Source: Heterohyrax brucei (lineage: Eukaryota > Chordata > Mammalia > Hyracoidea > Procaviidae). Taken from it: a stretch of DNA of 64,000 nucleotides. Each line of letters starts with the position of its first letter. Positions within the stretch are counted from its first letter, which is position 1. The notes below the pieces were generated by a model. The model made no database searches, was not told the DNA's origin, and saw nothing but the letters and a program-made list of their open reading frames with translations. A program made the translations under genes and the position numbers. The stretch lies in NCBI GenBank assembly GCA_028571685.1, contig CM053142.1, positions 64,443,296 through 64,507,295 of the forward strand. Direction: 5' to 3'. Shown piece by piece: positions 47,471 to 63,637 of this stretch.

Positions 47471-47529
47471 TTACTGTTTACTGAGAGCCAACTGTTAACC
47501 CTTTAGTAAATTTGAGACGTGGTTGAAGT

Positions 47530-47640
47530 CACTTTGATAGCTTGTAATTGACCATGATGGCAGTATTTATAGCACTAAAATCAGCAAATGCTACAAATCA
47601 AGCCTGCCCCCCCAACCCCCTGGAGATCCAGCTATTATGT
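47530..47640 (+). repeat. Short dispersed repeat, copy 1 (copy 2 at 48435-48530)
   Basis: 'accatgatggcagtatttat' and 'tcagcaaatgctacaaatca' here correspond to 'gccatggtgggagtattgat' and 'tcagcaaatgctaccaatca' at 48450-48502, about 900 bp away and in the same orientation. Probably two pieces of one old interspersed family that I cannot name. Confidence 0.5.
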
Positions 47641-47879
47641 ATCTACTGATATACCACTGAGTAAAACACAACAGCAGCCAGTGGGCCATCAGCATTCAAT
47701 AAATGTTAGCTATTGTTATTATTATGTCATTTACGAACTTGACTAATAACCCTGTTAAAAGAGAAAAGGAGATTAATCAAATATAATTGTTTTCAATGAA
47801 CCTGTACCAGCAGCTCCTGACAATTGCTGCTGCTTTATCTAACTGCTCGTGAAGCAGCCCATTAGTAATCTTAGAAATG

Positions 47880-48050
47880 AGTTTCATTTATTCATTCCTT
47901 CAAGTTGTATCATACCTCATACTAGACCTGTTCCACGTTCTGGGGAGTCAGTGGTGGACAGGACAGACAAGATCGTTTCACTTCCAGGGCTTACAGTATC
48001 ATGCAGAAGACAAAGGAAAAAGCAAGCCAACAAAGTCCTAGTGTAAATAT
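47880..48050 (-). mobile_element. L2 3'-end fragment, antisense
   Basis: 'ttcatttattcattccttca' followed by 'gttctggggagtcagtggtg' and 'cttccagggcttacagtatc' matches the reversed L2 3' terminus. Confidence 0.6.
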
Positions 48051-48117
48051 ATACTGTGACTCTGCTTAATGAGAACAATGGTGTAATTGAGAAAACTGGG
48101 AATCTGCTTTTAAAAGA

Positions 48118-48335
48118 AGAAAGCCTGGTGACACCACAGTTAAGCACTCAGCTACTAAGCAGAAGGTTGGTGGTCTGAACCAAACAGAAGCTCTGGAGGA
48201 GAAACACCTGACTGATGGATGATTTGCTTTCCTGAAGATTACAGACCCCCAAACCCTTGTATGGCAGGTCCGCTCTACCGCTTCTGTTGCTCTGAGTCTG
48301 CATCGACTCAGTGGCATCTAACACCATCAACACCA
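48118..48335 (+). mobile_element. AfroSINE, long form
   Basis: 'gaaagcctggtgacaccaca', 'aagcagaaggttggtggtct', middle 'gatttgctttcctgaagat', tail 'ctgcatcgactcagtggcat' with an 'aacaccatcaacaccac' end. The tail differs from short copies, which usually end in 'cagtgggtttgg'. Confidence 0.8.
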
Positions 48336-48602
48336 CTGTCATAGGTTGCTCTTAGGCGTGTGATGGACTGGCTGATCTGCCTTATGGGAGATGATTCTGC
48401 ACGGGTCTTGCCAGACTGCCTTGAGAAGCATCATTGTTAGCTTAACACAGCCATGGTGGGAGTATTGATAACACAAAATTCAGCAAATGCTACCAATCAG
48501 GGCTGTTTTATTCCCCTATGGTGGTGGGAAAATGTCTTTTGAGGAGAGGACATCAAAGCTGACACCTGAGAGATGCAAAGATGTTGGCCACGGTAAGAGT
48601 GG

Positions 48603-48775
48603 AGTTCCCGGGTAGAGCAAATGGTTAAGCACTTGGGTATTGACCAAATGTTGGAGATTCAAGCCCACCCAGAGGTGTCTCAGAAGAAAGGTCTGCTACT
48701 GAAAACCCTGTGGAGCCTAGTTCTACTCTGACACACATGGGGTTGCCTTGAGTTAGAATTTACTAAATGGCAAAT
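48603..48775 (+). mobile_element. AfroSINE, long-form type
   Basis: 'cgggtagagcaaatggttaa', 'ggagattcaagcccaccca', 'tcagaagaaaggtctgcta', 'acatggggttgccttgagt'. Confidence 0.8.
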
Positions 48776-49790
48776 GTTTTGTGGAAAGAGCAGGGGAAGA
48801 ATGTTATCTACCGAAAAAACCACCCGTATAAATCCCCTGGTGTGGGAGAGACTTCTGTCATTCTCCACGAAAACTGGTGTAGTTAATGAATGAAAGTGGA
48901 ACTTGTTCTGGTTTTCTGAAAAGCTGGGGAGAGGAAAAGTTTTGCCACTTTCCACATTCCATCTGATTTCAACCACACTGTCTGGTGTCACTTCATTTTT
49001 GTTAATGCCTGAATCCCTTGGCCAAACTCATGCAAGCATCTGCCTGTGACCATGGTATTGGATGTTTGCTCTGGCTGGGGCATGCAGAGGACTCTAAGCG
49101 ATAGATGATAACGTGGTATTGGGAACAGTCCTGATATGGTTTTGGTTAACTGAGTGTTATTCCAACCTAAGGAAGGAAACACACAAAGCATATTTCTGGA
49201 CCCTGGCCAGATTCAGGCAAAACTTTAGAGCTGTGGCTAAACAAACAGGCAGGACCCTTAGCCATCAAGGAACACAGAGAAGACAGGCACATGACGTCAG
49301 GCGGATTATGCACTGGGCACAAGGCAGAGGTTCAAGTCCTGTGCTCTTGAAGCAACAGGGAATTTCGGGAAGGATAGGGTACCATAGGGAGTTATCTAGC
49401 ATAGCAAGGCCATGTAGCACTCAGGGCTCATTTATGCTACTCCAGTTATAGGGTCTGTTTGCTGCTGGATGGGAGTCAAACCCCACCAGATGGTGAGGGT
49501 TGAGATGCTGATGTTCTTCTCCCCTCGTCTGACTCAAGGGCTGTCTCTGACCTAGCAGGCAAAGTTTATCTGTGCATCTGGGTCCTGGAAAAAACAAAGG
49601 CAGAAGCTGAGGCTGTCACCAGAGAGATTGAAGGGTCCCGTCCTCCAGCCTGTTTGCTCATGTTGATTCTGCCTCGCCTCATCCCAGCAACAACCAATCA
49701 ACCCAACAAGCCTTTTGAAAAAGAATAGATTAACCTTTGCCCTCTCTAATTTCTTTTCTCCCATAGTCCCAAGTAGCTGCTACTCTCTAA
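48776..49790. other. Intron 4, no feature recognised
   Basis: About 1 kb. Frames at 48680-48991 (minus) and 49113-49451 (plus, 112 codons) have no motif; the plus frame looks like decayed repeat. Nothing assigned. Confidence 0.4.
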
Positions 49791-50235
49791 ACTGACTCTA
49801 CATTCATTACCTCACTTGGTTTCCACAATAATCCTATGAGCAGGATAAGCCAGCAATCTTTGTCTCCATCTTCCAGATGAAGAAAATAAAGCTTGGGAAG
49901 GTTGGGTAACTTGCACAGGCCTGCATTTTGGTCTCATCATTTGACTTCTCTAAACCCCAGTTCCTTCATTAGGCAAATGGAATAGTAACACCAACTCCAC
50001 AAGCTGCCGTGAGGATTACAGAGATACTCTATGAGAAGTCACTCTACAAACTGTGATTCAACTGCTAGTCTTTTTTACTACCATAATTAGATCTAGTTTG
50101 AACATCTTTTGTCTCTTCACCCAGTGCCCTTTTTAGAGAATTATTTATTCTTTCATCCATTCATTCAGTAACAATTTTTGGATGTTTGTGGAGAGCCAAG
50201 TGCTCTGAGAGATCCTAAAAATAGGAGGGTAAAAT
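49791..50235. mobile_element. MIR (+), MIR (-) and L2 (-) fragments in series
   Basis: 49795-49925: 'tacctcacttggtttccaca', 'ttccagatgaagaaaataaa' (MIR, +). 49935-50050: 'aaaccccagttccttcatta', 'tgccgtgaggattacagag' (MIR, -). 50145-50235: 'catccattcattcagtaaca', 'gagagccaagtgctctgag' (L2 3' end, -). Confidence 0.6.
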
Positions 50236-52519
50236 AGACAATGAAGACAAGGCGTTCAGCCGGAAGTGAGAAGAGCTCTCAGGGGGCTATGGGAGTGGGG
50301 TGGGAGTGCCCAGGAAAGGTGCCTGAGCAAAGTGTTAAGTGACCTCAATGCAACCTTGAGTTGATGACGCTTTAGGTGAAGGGAGGGAGCAGATGGCTTT
50401 GTTGCAGGGAGATGGCATTGGGGTGGGCTCTGGCAGCTCATTGCATGCTCCCTGTCCTCGTCTGTGTGGCTCTCACCCCCACATTTCTGTGGAACAGGAT
50501 TCGTTCTCAGAAATAGTCAGAAGGTGAAGACGGAGCACTCACTAACTTTGGATCCTCCATGGTCAGCTGGTGGGTGCTCTGCAAACTCAGATGAGATTAG
50601 GCTTCTCTGCTTTATAAAGAAAGAAAGAAAGAAAAAGTCAGATAAACACCTGTTAATCAGAATGAATAGACTTTTCATCCTAACTATCCAGGGCAAAAAT
50701 TAAAAAAAGAAAGAAAGAAAAATCAACTAGATGCTTAATTTCAAACCTGAAGTCACAGGGGGGAACCTCTCAGTTTAGAATGCATTGCTGCCTGTTGCAT
50801 CTTTAGTTATGATTAATTATTCTAAAATTTATGAGCTGGGGTCCTGTCACAGCTGGTTGGAAAAAGTTTCCATCTTCCTTATGGAATAAAAGCACAACTC
50901 CAGACCGTGACCTCAATGCGACCTTGAGTTAATGCTGCTTTAGTGATGTGGGGTCCAGATAGAGGATGCGACATGGCAGCCTGTAATTGCTATGGACCTT
51001 TAGATTGGGAACGCAGATGCACTTGGAAAACTTTGACATGGAGGACATGGGGAGATTCCAGCTTGTGTGACCTCACAGGTCTTTGAGCCAACCCAGTGCC
51101 ATAGGCCACCCATAGACCCTAATGAATTATAGGCATAGACCACACCATGGGAGCTTAAAAGGTTACTGGTGGTGACTATAGGCAACAGGAAAAATGTCAC
51201 TGATGATCCAGATAAGCAATTATATTTGAGTCTCTAGAAACCATATAAGTTCTTAAAAAAAAAAAAAGTCAGGTTCCAGGAATTGGTACAAATTAGAGTC
51301 AAACTAGACATCATAGGCATCTCTTCTTTATTGGTGTCAGCTGTCCCCACTATTAGCCTTGTCTTACCAGTAGTAACTGCTGAATGTTACATTTGAAGAC
51401 TCCAAGCATTTCGCTGCTGGAAAGTATCTTAAGGATTTTGAGATTCAATCATCTTCATTTCTTTCCAGTGAGGAAACAGAAACCCCAAAGAAGAGAAGCT
51501 GTTTGATTAAGGCTAGCTGTCAGCTGGATGAGGCACGTAGGTTGTCTGACTCTAGAACCCCTGTATAAGGCTGTGCAGGTTGGGCACTGCACAAAGGCAC
51601 TGTGTGGGGGATGAATGGGCCTGAAGTTCAGGCCACAACTGGATGGAAGGGAGATTTGCCTTTTTCTGTTCACAAAGGACCCATCTACTCACCCAGCCAA
51701 GTGCAGCACCAGGTTTGCTCTGATAAATGTTTGCACTTGAACAGATGCAGAAGGGCAGTGTTAAGCGAACAGAAATCCAGAGTGTTGAACATGCTGTAGG
51801 GTGAATTGATTCCTTCTGCCTTTTTTTTTTTTGTAAGTGGAAACTGTGATTACGGATGTTCTACTACCCGTTTTCTTGGTCTGCGTGCTCTATCTACATT
51901 GATCAAGACACAGCAGCTAATAGAGAAAAGGGCTAATGGAAAAACTAGCAGAAGAGGGGCACCATTCCCTCATTCTGAGTGACACCTGACAAATACTGCA
52001 CACAGAACGGTCTGTCGGAGTAGACTAGCAGTCCTTTCTATTTGTGTGTTCTACAGCACCAGACAGAGCCTGGTACACTGGACCGTCACAGGTCAACCCT
52101 TGTACTAGGCACAGAGGTTAGGGGCCCCAGTGGCAGGAGAAGCCTCTCCCTGGGCCACATGGAGGGCGCGTTCTAATGCAAAAGGAGGAGACGACCCACA
52201 AACTGACCCACAGATACGTACAGACACGAGGGAGGAGCCTTCGAGAAATGTACAGAGTAAAGAAGGGGGAGGCCAATACAGTACTTTAAAAATGTTCACA
52301 AAAATAAGACAAACCAGGTTTGCATACAAATGATTAGGCAGGTGGTTTGAGAATATATTGGTCAGTTCTTTAAGAAATACATGAGGCAGTAAATATGCAT
52401 TTTAAAAAATCCTTTCATTTATGTCTCTGTGAATTCTCTTGCTTACCCACAGCCTGCTCTTAGTTAAATTCCTGCCCTTGTGTCTCAGAGTCTCGAACAA
52501 CCAGAGCTTCAACACACAT
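50236..52519. other. Intron 4, largely single-copy
   Basis: About 2.3 kb. It holds two small gaaa runs (50617-50637 and 50705-50722), an A run at 51254-51266 and a T run at 51820-51832. The phrase 'gacctcaatgcaaccttgag' (50341) recurs as 'gacctcaatgcgaccttgag' (50909), a local duplication of about 20-35 bp. No gene supported. Confidence 0.45.
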
Positions 52520-52563
<44 letters not shown>

Positions 52564-52586
52564 TTTCTCTCTCTCTCTCTGTCTCA
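52520..52586 (+). repeat. Compound (CT)n-(CA)n-(CT)n microsatellite
   Basis: A (ct) run, a (ca) run at about 52543-52562, and a second (ct) run. Overlapping frames on both strands are translations of this dinucleotide repeat. Confidence 0.95.
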
Positions 52587-53384
52587 AAATCTTTTGGAGC
52601 AGAGCTGCCCCTCTGGCTCTTACTTTTACAGAGGTAGGGGTTTGTGTGCATCAGCCAGGAGGGCCACACAAACGTGGATCTTTTTCTGGAATGTTCATAG
52701 GCAATGTATGTGTACATTGTATCTAATTTCGTAGAGAAGAAGCTGTACCTGATTAATCCTTGATTAAATACCAGATGCTTGAGAGCACATCATCATGAGA
52801 GGTCACAAACGGACAGTTCATCACCTGCATTATCCATTGTTAGGGTACTAAATTATGCCAGTAAACTGTGTGCCCTTTGCCACCTAGAAGCCTCCAGTCC
52901 AAATGAATTTTCACAAAACTTAGATTCATGACAGATGTGACCTTTTACTCCTGGATACAGACCATTATTTGATTTTTCCCAGCAAAGATCGGGCACTGTG
53001 TGACTTTTCAGAGGACATTGCAGAATATGAGTTTCAGTGCATGAATACGTATAACGTTTCAGAGGAAATGTTCAGAAGGAACCAGCCAGCCAATGCATCA
53101 CCTTGTCAGTTTAGCAATGGTGTCTAAACTAACTTCTGCTCCATCGTTATAGTAACAAATACAAAGAGACTTGAAATTATCTGTCTGCCAATGACAAATG
53201 ATCAAAAATCCAACTAAGAAGCTTCTCCAACCACAGTGATCCCTGAAGCTCCCAGTGGTGACTCATGAGTGGAGGTCATGTAGCCTAATGGCTGTGTCCC
53301 TGGTCTTGCCCCTTCCTCCTCTCCATCAGTTGGTCTACAAGGAGGAACAAATCAGATGATGTCTAACCTCCGACCAGTCTCAAT
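52587..53384. other. Intron 4, no feature recognised
   Basis: About 800 bp, AT-balanced, no repeat or gene recognised. Confidence 0.45.
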
Positions 53385-53610
53385 TATGAGCCTGGAGCTT
53401 CACGTGTATTACTTCATTTAACCACACAATCATTCTGTAGTCAAGCCTATAAGGAGATATTAATTTCCCTGGTTGCTCTCTGAGGAAATGAAGTTCAGTT
53501 AGGTCAAGTAACATGTATAAAATCTTACAGATAATACTTAGAATATCCAGCACTCAAACCCAGTTTCTCTGACTGTAGAATCCATGCTCTTGTCACAACA
53601 CTGAGTTACC
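53385..53610 (+). mobile_element. MIR element
   Basis: 'gtgtattacttcatttaacc', 'acacaatcattctgtagtca', 'gaggaaatgaagttcagtta', 'ggtcaagtaacatgtataaa', and 'atccatgctcttgtcacaac'. Confidence 0.75.
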
Positions 53611-53727
53611 TCCTTCACAAAAACTAGATGGGTACCCACTGCATGAAGATCTTTGGCTCTGTCAGCAAATACAAGACCAATAGGGGAAGAATCCCTACTT
53701 AGCTTGGTATCGTTAAAAAGCAAACGA

Positions 53728-53920
53728 ACAAAAAACAGACCCATTGCAATCGAGTCAATCCTGACTCACGGCGACCCTGTAGGAAAGAGTAGAACTGCGC
53801 CATAGAGTTTCCAAGCAGCACCTGGTAGGTTAAAACTGTTGACCTTTTGGTTAGCAGCCATAGCTGTTAACCACACACCTGGTTAGCAGCCATAGCTCTT
53901 CATCACACACCACCAACGTT
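53728..53920 (-). mobile_element. AfroSINE, antisense, with an internal tandem duplication
   Basis: 'cagacccattgcaatcgagt', 'ctgactcacggcgaccctgt', 'catagagtttccaagcagca', 'gaccttttggttagcagcca'. Near the head a unit of about 33 bp, 'ggttagcagccatagctgtt' plus 'aaccacacacct', is followed directly by a second copy 'ggttagcagccatagctctt' plus 'catcacacacc'. Confidence 0.88.
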
Positions 53921-53994
53921 TCGTTGCATCATTAAGACAACCTCAGATGGGGTGGGGCCATGATAAAAGTGTTGGAGTCCCATCTGGACTGTGT

Positions 53995-54170
53995 TCTTAC
54001 CACCACTGTTTCACCTCTCTAGACTTCAATTTCCTTAGTTGTAAATAAGAATCATAATAATAATGGTGCTTATTTTTAGGGTTGTTGAGAGGATCCCTTG
54101 ATGTAGTATATACAGTATGCTTAGCAGAGTCCCAGGCACATGATAATGTCTCAGTGCTTTCTAGGAGGAA
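53995..54170 (-). mobile_element. MIR element, antisense
   Basis: 'cttcaatttccttagttgta', 'aatcataataataatggtgc', 'gttgttgagaggatcccttg', 'cccaggcacatgataatgtc'. It ends about 180 bp before exon 5. Confidence 0.75.
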
Positions 54171-54312
54171 AATATGAAAGTATTTTTCAATTCTCTTAGC
54201 ACAAACTAATTTGGTGAAGGGTTAGGTATGCCATTCCCTAAATGTAGAATCAGAACAGAGCTAAAGCCTGGATATCTGGCCTTGATGTGGGGTGCTCATG
54301 GTTTCTGGTTAG

Positions 54313-57156
<2,844 letters not shown>

Positions 57157-57352
57157 AGCTTTGGTGGAGCAATAGTTAAGTTCTTGATTGCTTACCAAAA
57201 GGTTGGCGATTTCAATCCAACACTGTTCCATGGGAAAAAGACCTGGTAATCTGCTCCCCAAAAGATGATAGCCTAGGGAACCTTATGGGGCAGTTCTGCC
57301 CTGTCACATGGGGGTTGCTATAAGTTGGAGCCAAGTCAGTGACACACCACAA
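57157..57352 (+). mobile_element. AfroSINE, long form
   Basis: 'gagctttggtggagcaatag', 'aaaaggttggcgatttcaat', 'gaaaaagacctggtaatctg', 'ggttgctataagttggagcc', and a 'caccacaacaacaa' tail. Confidence 0.82.
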
Positions 57353-59353
57353 CAACAATGGTAGTGTTCTACTGAGGAAGAAGGGAAAGGGTCATAAGAG
57401 GAGTTCAAGGGCTGCCAGACTGGAGACCTTGTGATTTGTGCTGTCTTTACCAGCTTCTTTTTCTACTGCTTTTGGGGAAGAAAATATATTAGAAGTCAGC
57501 CTCATTTTAACTCATGGAGTGCTTGTTTTGGAGCTTCTGTCAAAAACAAAACCAAACCAGAAAACCAAAAATCACTTCAAGTTTCTTTAGAAGGCTGATA
57601 AATTTCCTATTTGAATGCTTTTTGAGTGATTTGGTTTTGGCTTTGGTAAAGGATACAAGTTCATTTAGAAAAGTGTGTTTCAAATAAGTGGAGATTTTGG
57701 TTACTCTAGATTGAAAGTCATAAGTAAAGTGCAAAGGTTGCTGGTTGCTGAAGGAAGCAGACTTTAGTGGGCTTAAGAACTGGCTAAGGAAGAAAAATTT
57801 TAAAGTGAGGTGGGAGAAAAGCACATGCCCAGCTCCTTCCAGAATTGCTAGGCAGGTGCCTTGTTTTCACCCCACCTACCTTGTACCCTCCCCGCTTTCC
57901 TTCCTTATCCAAGTGTCACACTGGGAATATAAAGATGAACGAAATGCAGATCCCTATCCTCAATTTGTTTATCAACTAGCAGAAGGCATATACGAAGAAA
58001 ATGACTAGCATGCATGGAGCTTGCAATACATATTTTGTTGAAATGGGTGAATGAGGGAAGAAATAAAAGTAGACCAATGGAGGAATGTATGAGGCGTAGT
58101 GTTTTACCCCAAAATAGTAGTTATCTCTGCCTCTCTCTCTCTCTTTTTTAAAATTTCTGCTATGGAGGAGAGTCATAGAATTCTAAAAATTGGAAGGAAG
58201 CTTGGAAATTTCTTACCCAGTACATGAACCCAAGCCCTCACCATCCTCCTGAGAGGCAGAGGGATGGGCTCCAGGTCTCCCTGACTGACAAGGAGGCTAA
58301 AAGCAGGCTGATATCCAGTCTGCAATGTTCCTAATTAGAAAGTAGAAGGCACACCCTCTGGGAAAACTCAGTCGCTGTCCTTGGTCTTTCTTCCACCTTT
58401 TTCTCTGCCAGACTGTCATGTGGGTTTTAAGTCCATCTAGAAGGTGGTAGGTCTAGACTAGTTGCTGCTTTTGTTATATTCAGAGTACCATGATGCAGTC
58501 CTTTCCAGGGGGTTGTTTTAATCCATAAACCAAAGATTCACAAGTCCCTCTGCTGCTGTGTTTTATGTCCTCAGAACATAAAGAACAATATTTCTGGATC
58601 GCAAATGGTTTCAACCATCTCTCCACCCTGAATTCACTCATTCAATACCCAGTGCATGCAGATTTGCAGTAAGAAGTGAATATGCTTGATTTGTATCTTT
58701 TTTCACCCCTGCCCTATTTCTGCTAAAAGGGCTAGTGGGAAACGATTGGTTTGCAGGAAAAAGGATGGCAATCCATTGGTGTAGATGATCATCACCCGAA
58801 TAACTGAAGAAGGGATGATCTAGCTAGGGAGCCAAGGCGTGAACAACCCCTGAAAGGGTGACTGATAACACCAGACATGGTGAAGTGGTGTAGGCAGTAA
58901 GTGCTGGGAGAGAATTTCTGTGACTAAGGGCTTCTTTTGTGCCAAATGTGGTGCTACAGGTGCTGAGGACAGAAGGAGAGTGCCTATGGGGCAGGTGCTT
59001 AGAGGTTTTGCAAAAGCTGTGAGACTCAGCTCACCACTTGAAGACTGGCAGGGACTGTAAAGATCGCCTAACCTGATGCCTTCAAACTCTGCCTTGATAG
59101 AATTGTAAAAATCCAGCATCCTAGGTCTCGGGTCTGAAGATTCTGATTCAGCAGGTCTGGGTTGGCTCCAGGGATCAGTATTTTTTTTTAAAAAAAAATA
59201 TCTCAGATGATACTGAAACACAGAATCAAACACTGAACCAAACTTTTTATAGGCAAGTTCAGAGACAGGGATTTTTACCTGAGTATGGTCACCCAGTTTG
59301 GATGGTGGCAAAGCCAGAATGGGAACCACATAACAATAATAACTACTATGTAC
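57353..59353. other. Intron 6, mostly single-copy
   Basis: About 2 kb. A reversed L2 3'-end-like piece may lie at 57895-58010. There is a CT run at 58129-58144 and a T/A homopolymer junction at 59181-59199. The minus frame at 58820-59329 (169 codons) is the longest uninterrupted single-strand frame in this introns stretch, but has no motif I recognise and no retained codon-like signal; I treat it as chance. Confidence 0.4.
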
Positions 59354-59555
59354 AGAATCCCTGGGTGGTTCAGATGGTTAATGTACCGACTATTAATTAA
59401 TAGGATAGAGTTTGAGCCTACCAGAAGCACCACAGGATAGAGGCCTGGCCAACTATTTCCCAAACATCTGCCATTGAAAAGCCTCTGGAGCACATGTCTA
59501 CTCTGACACACATGCGGTCACCATGAGCGGGAATCAACTCGGAGGCACCTGGTTA
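59354..59555 (+). mobile_element. AfroSINE, long form, diverged
   Basis: 'gaatccctgggtggttcaga', 'gagtttgagcctaccagaa', 'ggcctggccaactatttcc', 'caccatgagcgggaatcaac', 'tcggaggcacctgg'. Confidence 0.75.
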
Positions 59556-59559
59556 TGGA

Positions 59560-59795
59560 ATGCTTTCTATGAGTAAGGTGCTGTCTTATGCACTTTTCAT
59601 GTGACGTCACCCTCAGTCCTCACAACAGCCCTGTGAGGTACCCGTTGCTATCATCATCTCCATTTTAAAGAAGAAACTGAGGCTTCCACAGCTTAAATTC
59701 TTGCCTATCTAAAGTTACATGGCAAATAAATGGTCGAGTCCAGATTTGAACTTCTAACCCTTAACCTTTACACACATGGCCACTCAGGTGCCTGC
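59560..59795 (+). mobile_element. MIR element
   Basis: 'atgctttctatgagtaaggt', 'gtcctcacaacagccctgtg', 'ctccattttaaagaagaaac', 'tgaggcttccacagctta', 'gagtccagatttgaacttct', and 'cctttacacacatggcc'. Confidence 0.82.
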
Positions 59796-61880
59796 CTAGT
59801 CCCTGAATTGAGTTTTAACCTAAGGCAGCATCCAGGAAGGGAGGAAGCAGGTCCATGGCTTCAGGCCTCCTAAAGGAGAGTTTTGAGTGAAGGCAACTCA
59901 GTTTTGTATGTGTTGATTCTCATTATTCAGAGATTCTGTATTTACAAATTAGCCTACTTGCTAAAATGTATTTGTAACCCCCAAATCAAGATGTGAAGGG
60001 CTTTCTTTATTTTTCACTGACTTGCACAGAGTATAGAAAAATTTGAGTCATTTGACAAGTGTGCTGCCATCTGAGGTCAAACTAGGTGACACTCTGCCTT
60101 CTTGTTTCAGCTCTCAGACTGTCAGAGCATCTTTTTTGTGGCCTACTGGTGCTACACTTTGGCAATTTTATGCTTTTTGTTGATGATTTCACTGTTTAAA
60201 ATGGCCCCCAGTGGTGCCCTGCTCCCTCCAATGACTGCCCTTACAGGGGAGTCTACAAAGAGCCCCTGATGGAGAAGAACAAGTGTGGGGTGTAGAACTC
60301 AAACTCCTGTAAAACGATCAGACTCGGTGGTCCAGTAGGCTGGAAGGGCCTGGGAAGACATGGCTCTGGACTCTCTGTAAGCCTAGAACTGACACCATTC
60401 CCGAAGCCGGCTCCTGAGACAAAGATCAAACCAGTCTGTAAGACATAAAATGATACCGGTGAAAAGTGTGCTTGCTGGTTCAAGTGGATACAGGAGATTC
60501 ACTGGGCAGTTCCTGTCAGGAGGTGAGACGAGAAGACAGAGGTGGAAAGAAACTGGTTAAATGGACATGGGAAATGCCAGGTAGACAGGAGGGGCCTCCT
60601 GTAAGGAGAGCAGACAGGGCCATGTAACAAATTATGTGTAAGTTTTTGCATGAGAAATTGGCTTGAATGATAAAATTTCACTTAAAACACAGTGAGAAAA
60701 ACAATAAAAGGAAAAGAAAATGGTCCACAGCATACTGCTGAAGTGCTATGATGTGTCTTATGGAGAAAATACATATACTAGATAAGTTTTGTTCAAGCAT
60801 AAGTTATGGTGCAGCTGGCCATGAGTTTGATGTTAATAAACCGGCAATATGCTTTAAATGAAGTGTCTTTAAATGGAAACACACACAGAACAAGATTGAG
60901 TATTGATTAGTTGGCAAGAATGCTGTGACCAGAGACTCCCAGGACCCTAGCCTTGTGTTTGCTAATTTAGTGTCCATGGTGATGTTACAGAACATAACTA
61001 GTGCTAATAATGAGACTTAACTGTATGTTTTATGTAGAGGGAGAGTGGATAGCCATTTCCAGATTCTATAAAGAGGTTTTCTCTGGAGCCTGTCCCATTG
61101 CCAATTGAGCGCTACCCTCCTCAACGTAAGGTTTCTGCTGGCAGTTGTATACCACCAGCCTTAGATGATCTGTTGGGCTAGGACTAGTATCTTACCCTTC
61201 AGCCAGAACTTCACAAATACTCCCCTCTGGGAGGTGATTATTTTCTCTGCCTTCTTCTCCCTGAGGAGGTCTTTGTGAGCCTCAGAAAGGAATCCGAATC
61301 AAAGAAGCAAAGCTTTTCACTGACCATCTGCCCTCCTATCCCCTCTCTAACCGCAAAGAGGGGCATAAATTCCCTAAGGTACAAAAGAATTAAACCCATC
61401 AGACTAGACAGAAACATCTTCACTTGCATACATTTGTAAACTCGTCTGAATAAACAGATAAAGGAGATCCCATTGCCCGGGAACAAAGCCTCTACTAAGG
61501 GCATCCTCTTGGAACTGCAGGGAGAGGAAGCCACACTTCTGGGTTCCTGTCATGCTGGGTGTCTGCAGCTAAAGGACTGGGGCACAGGCTGGATTTGGTC
61601 CCTAGCTCCACCATCTTCCTCATGTGTGAGACTGAGCCAGACATTGCGTGTACATCAAATGCCAATTTCTCCCAGGCACAGCATACAGCATATTTACCTG
61701 TAGTGTGGAAGTATTCTCAAGGGGATGCTGGGTAGATAGAGGGAGGAATCTGGCCTGTGGCAGGAGGTCAGTCAGTGATTACAGCAATCATTCAGTGATA
61801 ACAATAACAATGACATCACTTAAGGTCAGGACATGTAGTCACTGACTTGCATTGATTTACTCAGCAGCACCCCCTTCATC
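59796..61880. other. Intron 6, apparently single-copy
   Basis: About 2.1 kb with no recognised repeat family and no supported gene; frames of 60-98 codons conflict in strand and show no motif. Confidence 0.45.
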
Positions 61881-62045
61881 TGTTCTTTTTTCCCCCTTCT
61901 CTCTTCTCCTGCCCCTCCTCTCCTTTCCTCTCTAATCTCTTTTCTCCCTTCCTCCTTCCTGCTCTTTCCTCTCTCTTTTTTACCTTCATCTTCCACTCTT
62001 CTCTCCTCTCCTCTTCTTCTACCCCCTTGTATCCCCCTTCCCCAA
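61880..62045 (+). repeat. Polypyrimidine tract
   Basis: About 165 bp of nearly pure C/T on the + strand (ttcccccttctctcttctcc texture), without a regular unit. Confidence 0.85.
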
Positions 62046-62109
62046 GCATATGCTCAATAACCGGTCAAGAAGCACAGCTGGGATGGTTTGTGCCCCTCTG
62101 GGGTTATTT

Positions 62110-62510
62110 GTTATGCAGCTAAGCAAACTGAAAGTCTGAGAGATTAGGTAGTTTGCACAAGGTCCTGACCAGCCAGTGGTGTTGTGGTGCTGGGAGCCAA
62201 ACCATAGTCTGTCTCTCTGTAAAGCTCATTGTGTTTCTCTCTGCTGCATCAAAGGCTCAGTGGACAGGGACAACAGAAGGGAGAGGAGGTTGGGCCTCTC
62301 CAGTGTGAAGAGTGGCTTGGGCACTGGCATGGAGACAGAAACGTGACTGGCAGATAAGGAAGTTCCTAGGAGACTGCTGTCTTGGAGACGGTGATAGGCA
62401 ACTTGGGTTCTAGTCCTGGCCCTACTGTGCTCCAGCTGTGTGACCTTGGAGAAGTGTTTCAGTGTCCCTGAGCCCTAGCTTTCCTGGCTTTTATAAAGTA
62501 CGATCTGCCT
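62110..62510. mobile_element. Weak MIR fragments on both strands
   Basis: 62115-62230: 'ctgaaagtctgagagattag', 'ttgcacaaggtcctgacca' (MIR, +, diverged). 62395-62500: 'cttgggttctagtcctggcc', 'gctgtgtgaccttggagaag', 'tttcagtgtccctgagccc' (MIR, -). Confidence 0.6.
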
Positions 62511-62699
62511 TTTATTAGAAGTAAATGTAAGATATTGGGAGGAACATTTATGGTAGGTATTGGAAAGTTCCCCACCCAGGTGATGACTCTTACCCTGTTG
62601 AGATGGGAGGTGGGGACAGGCTGTCTCTCACCCTCTCAGGCATGCTCTGAGGCTCAGGAGGGTCAAGACAAGCTTCTGGGATCTGGGTACCTGCCCTGA

Positions 62700-63637
<938 letters not shown>

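Noticed and set aside
52439-52734. Ser/Leu/Thr/His-rich frames on both strands
   Set aside because: They translate the CT/CA dinucleotide repeat.
58820-59329. 169-codon minus-strand open frame
   Set aside because: No domain, no homology I recognise, ends next to a T/A homopolymer; one frame this long is expected by chance in 64 kb.
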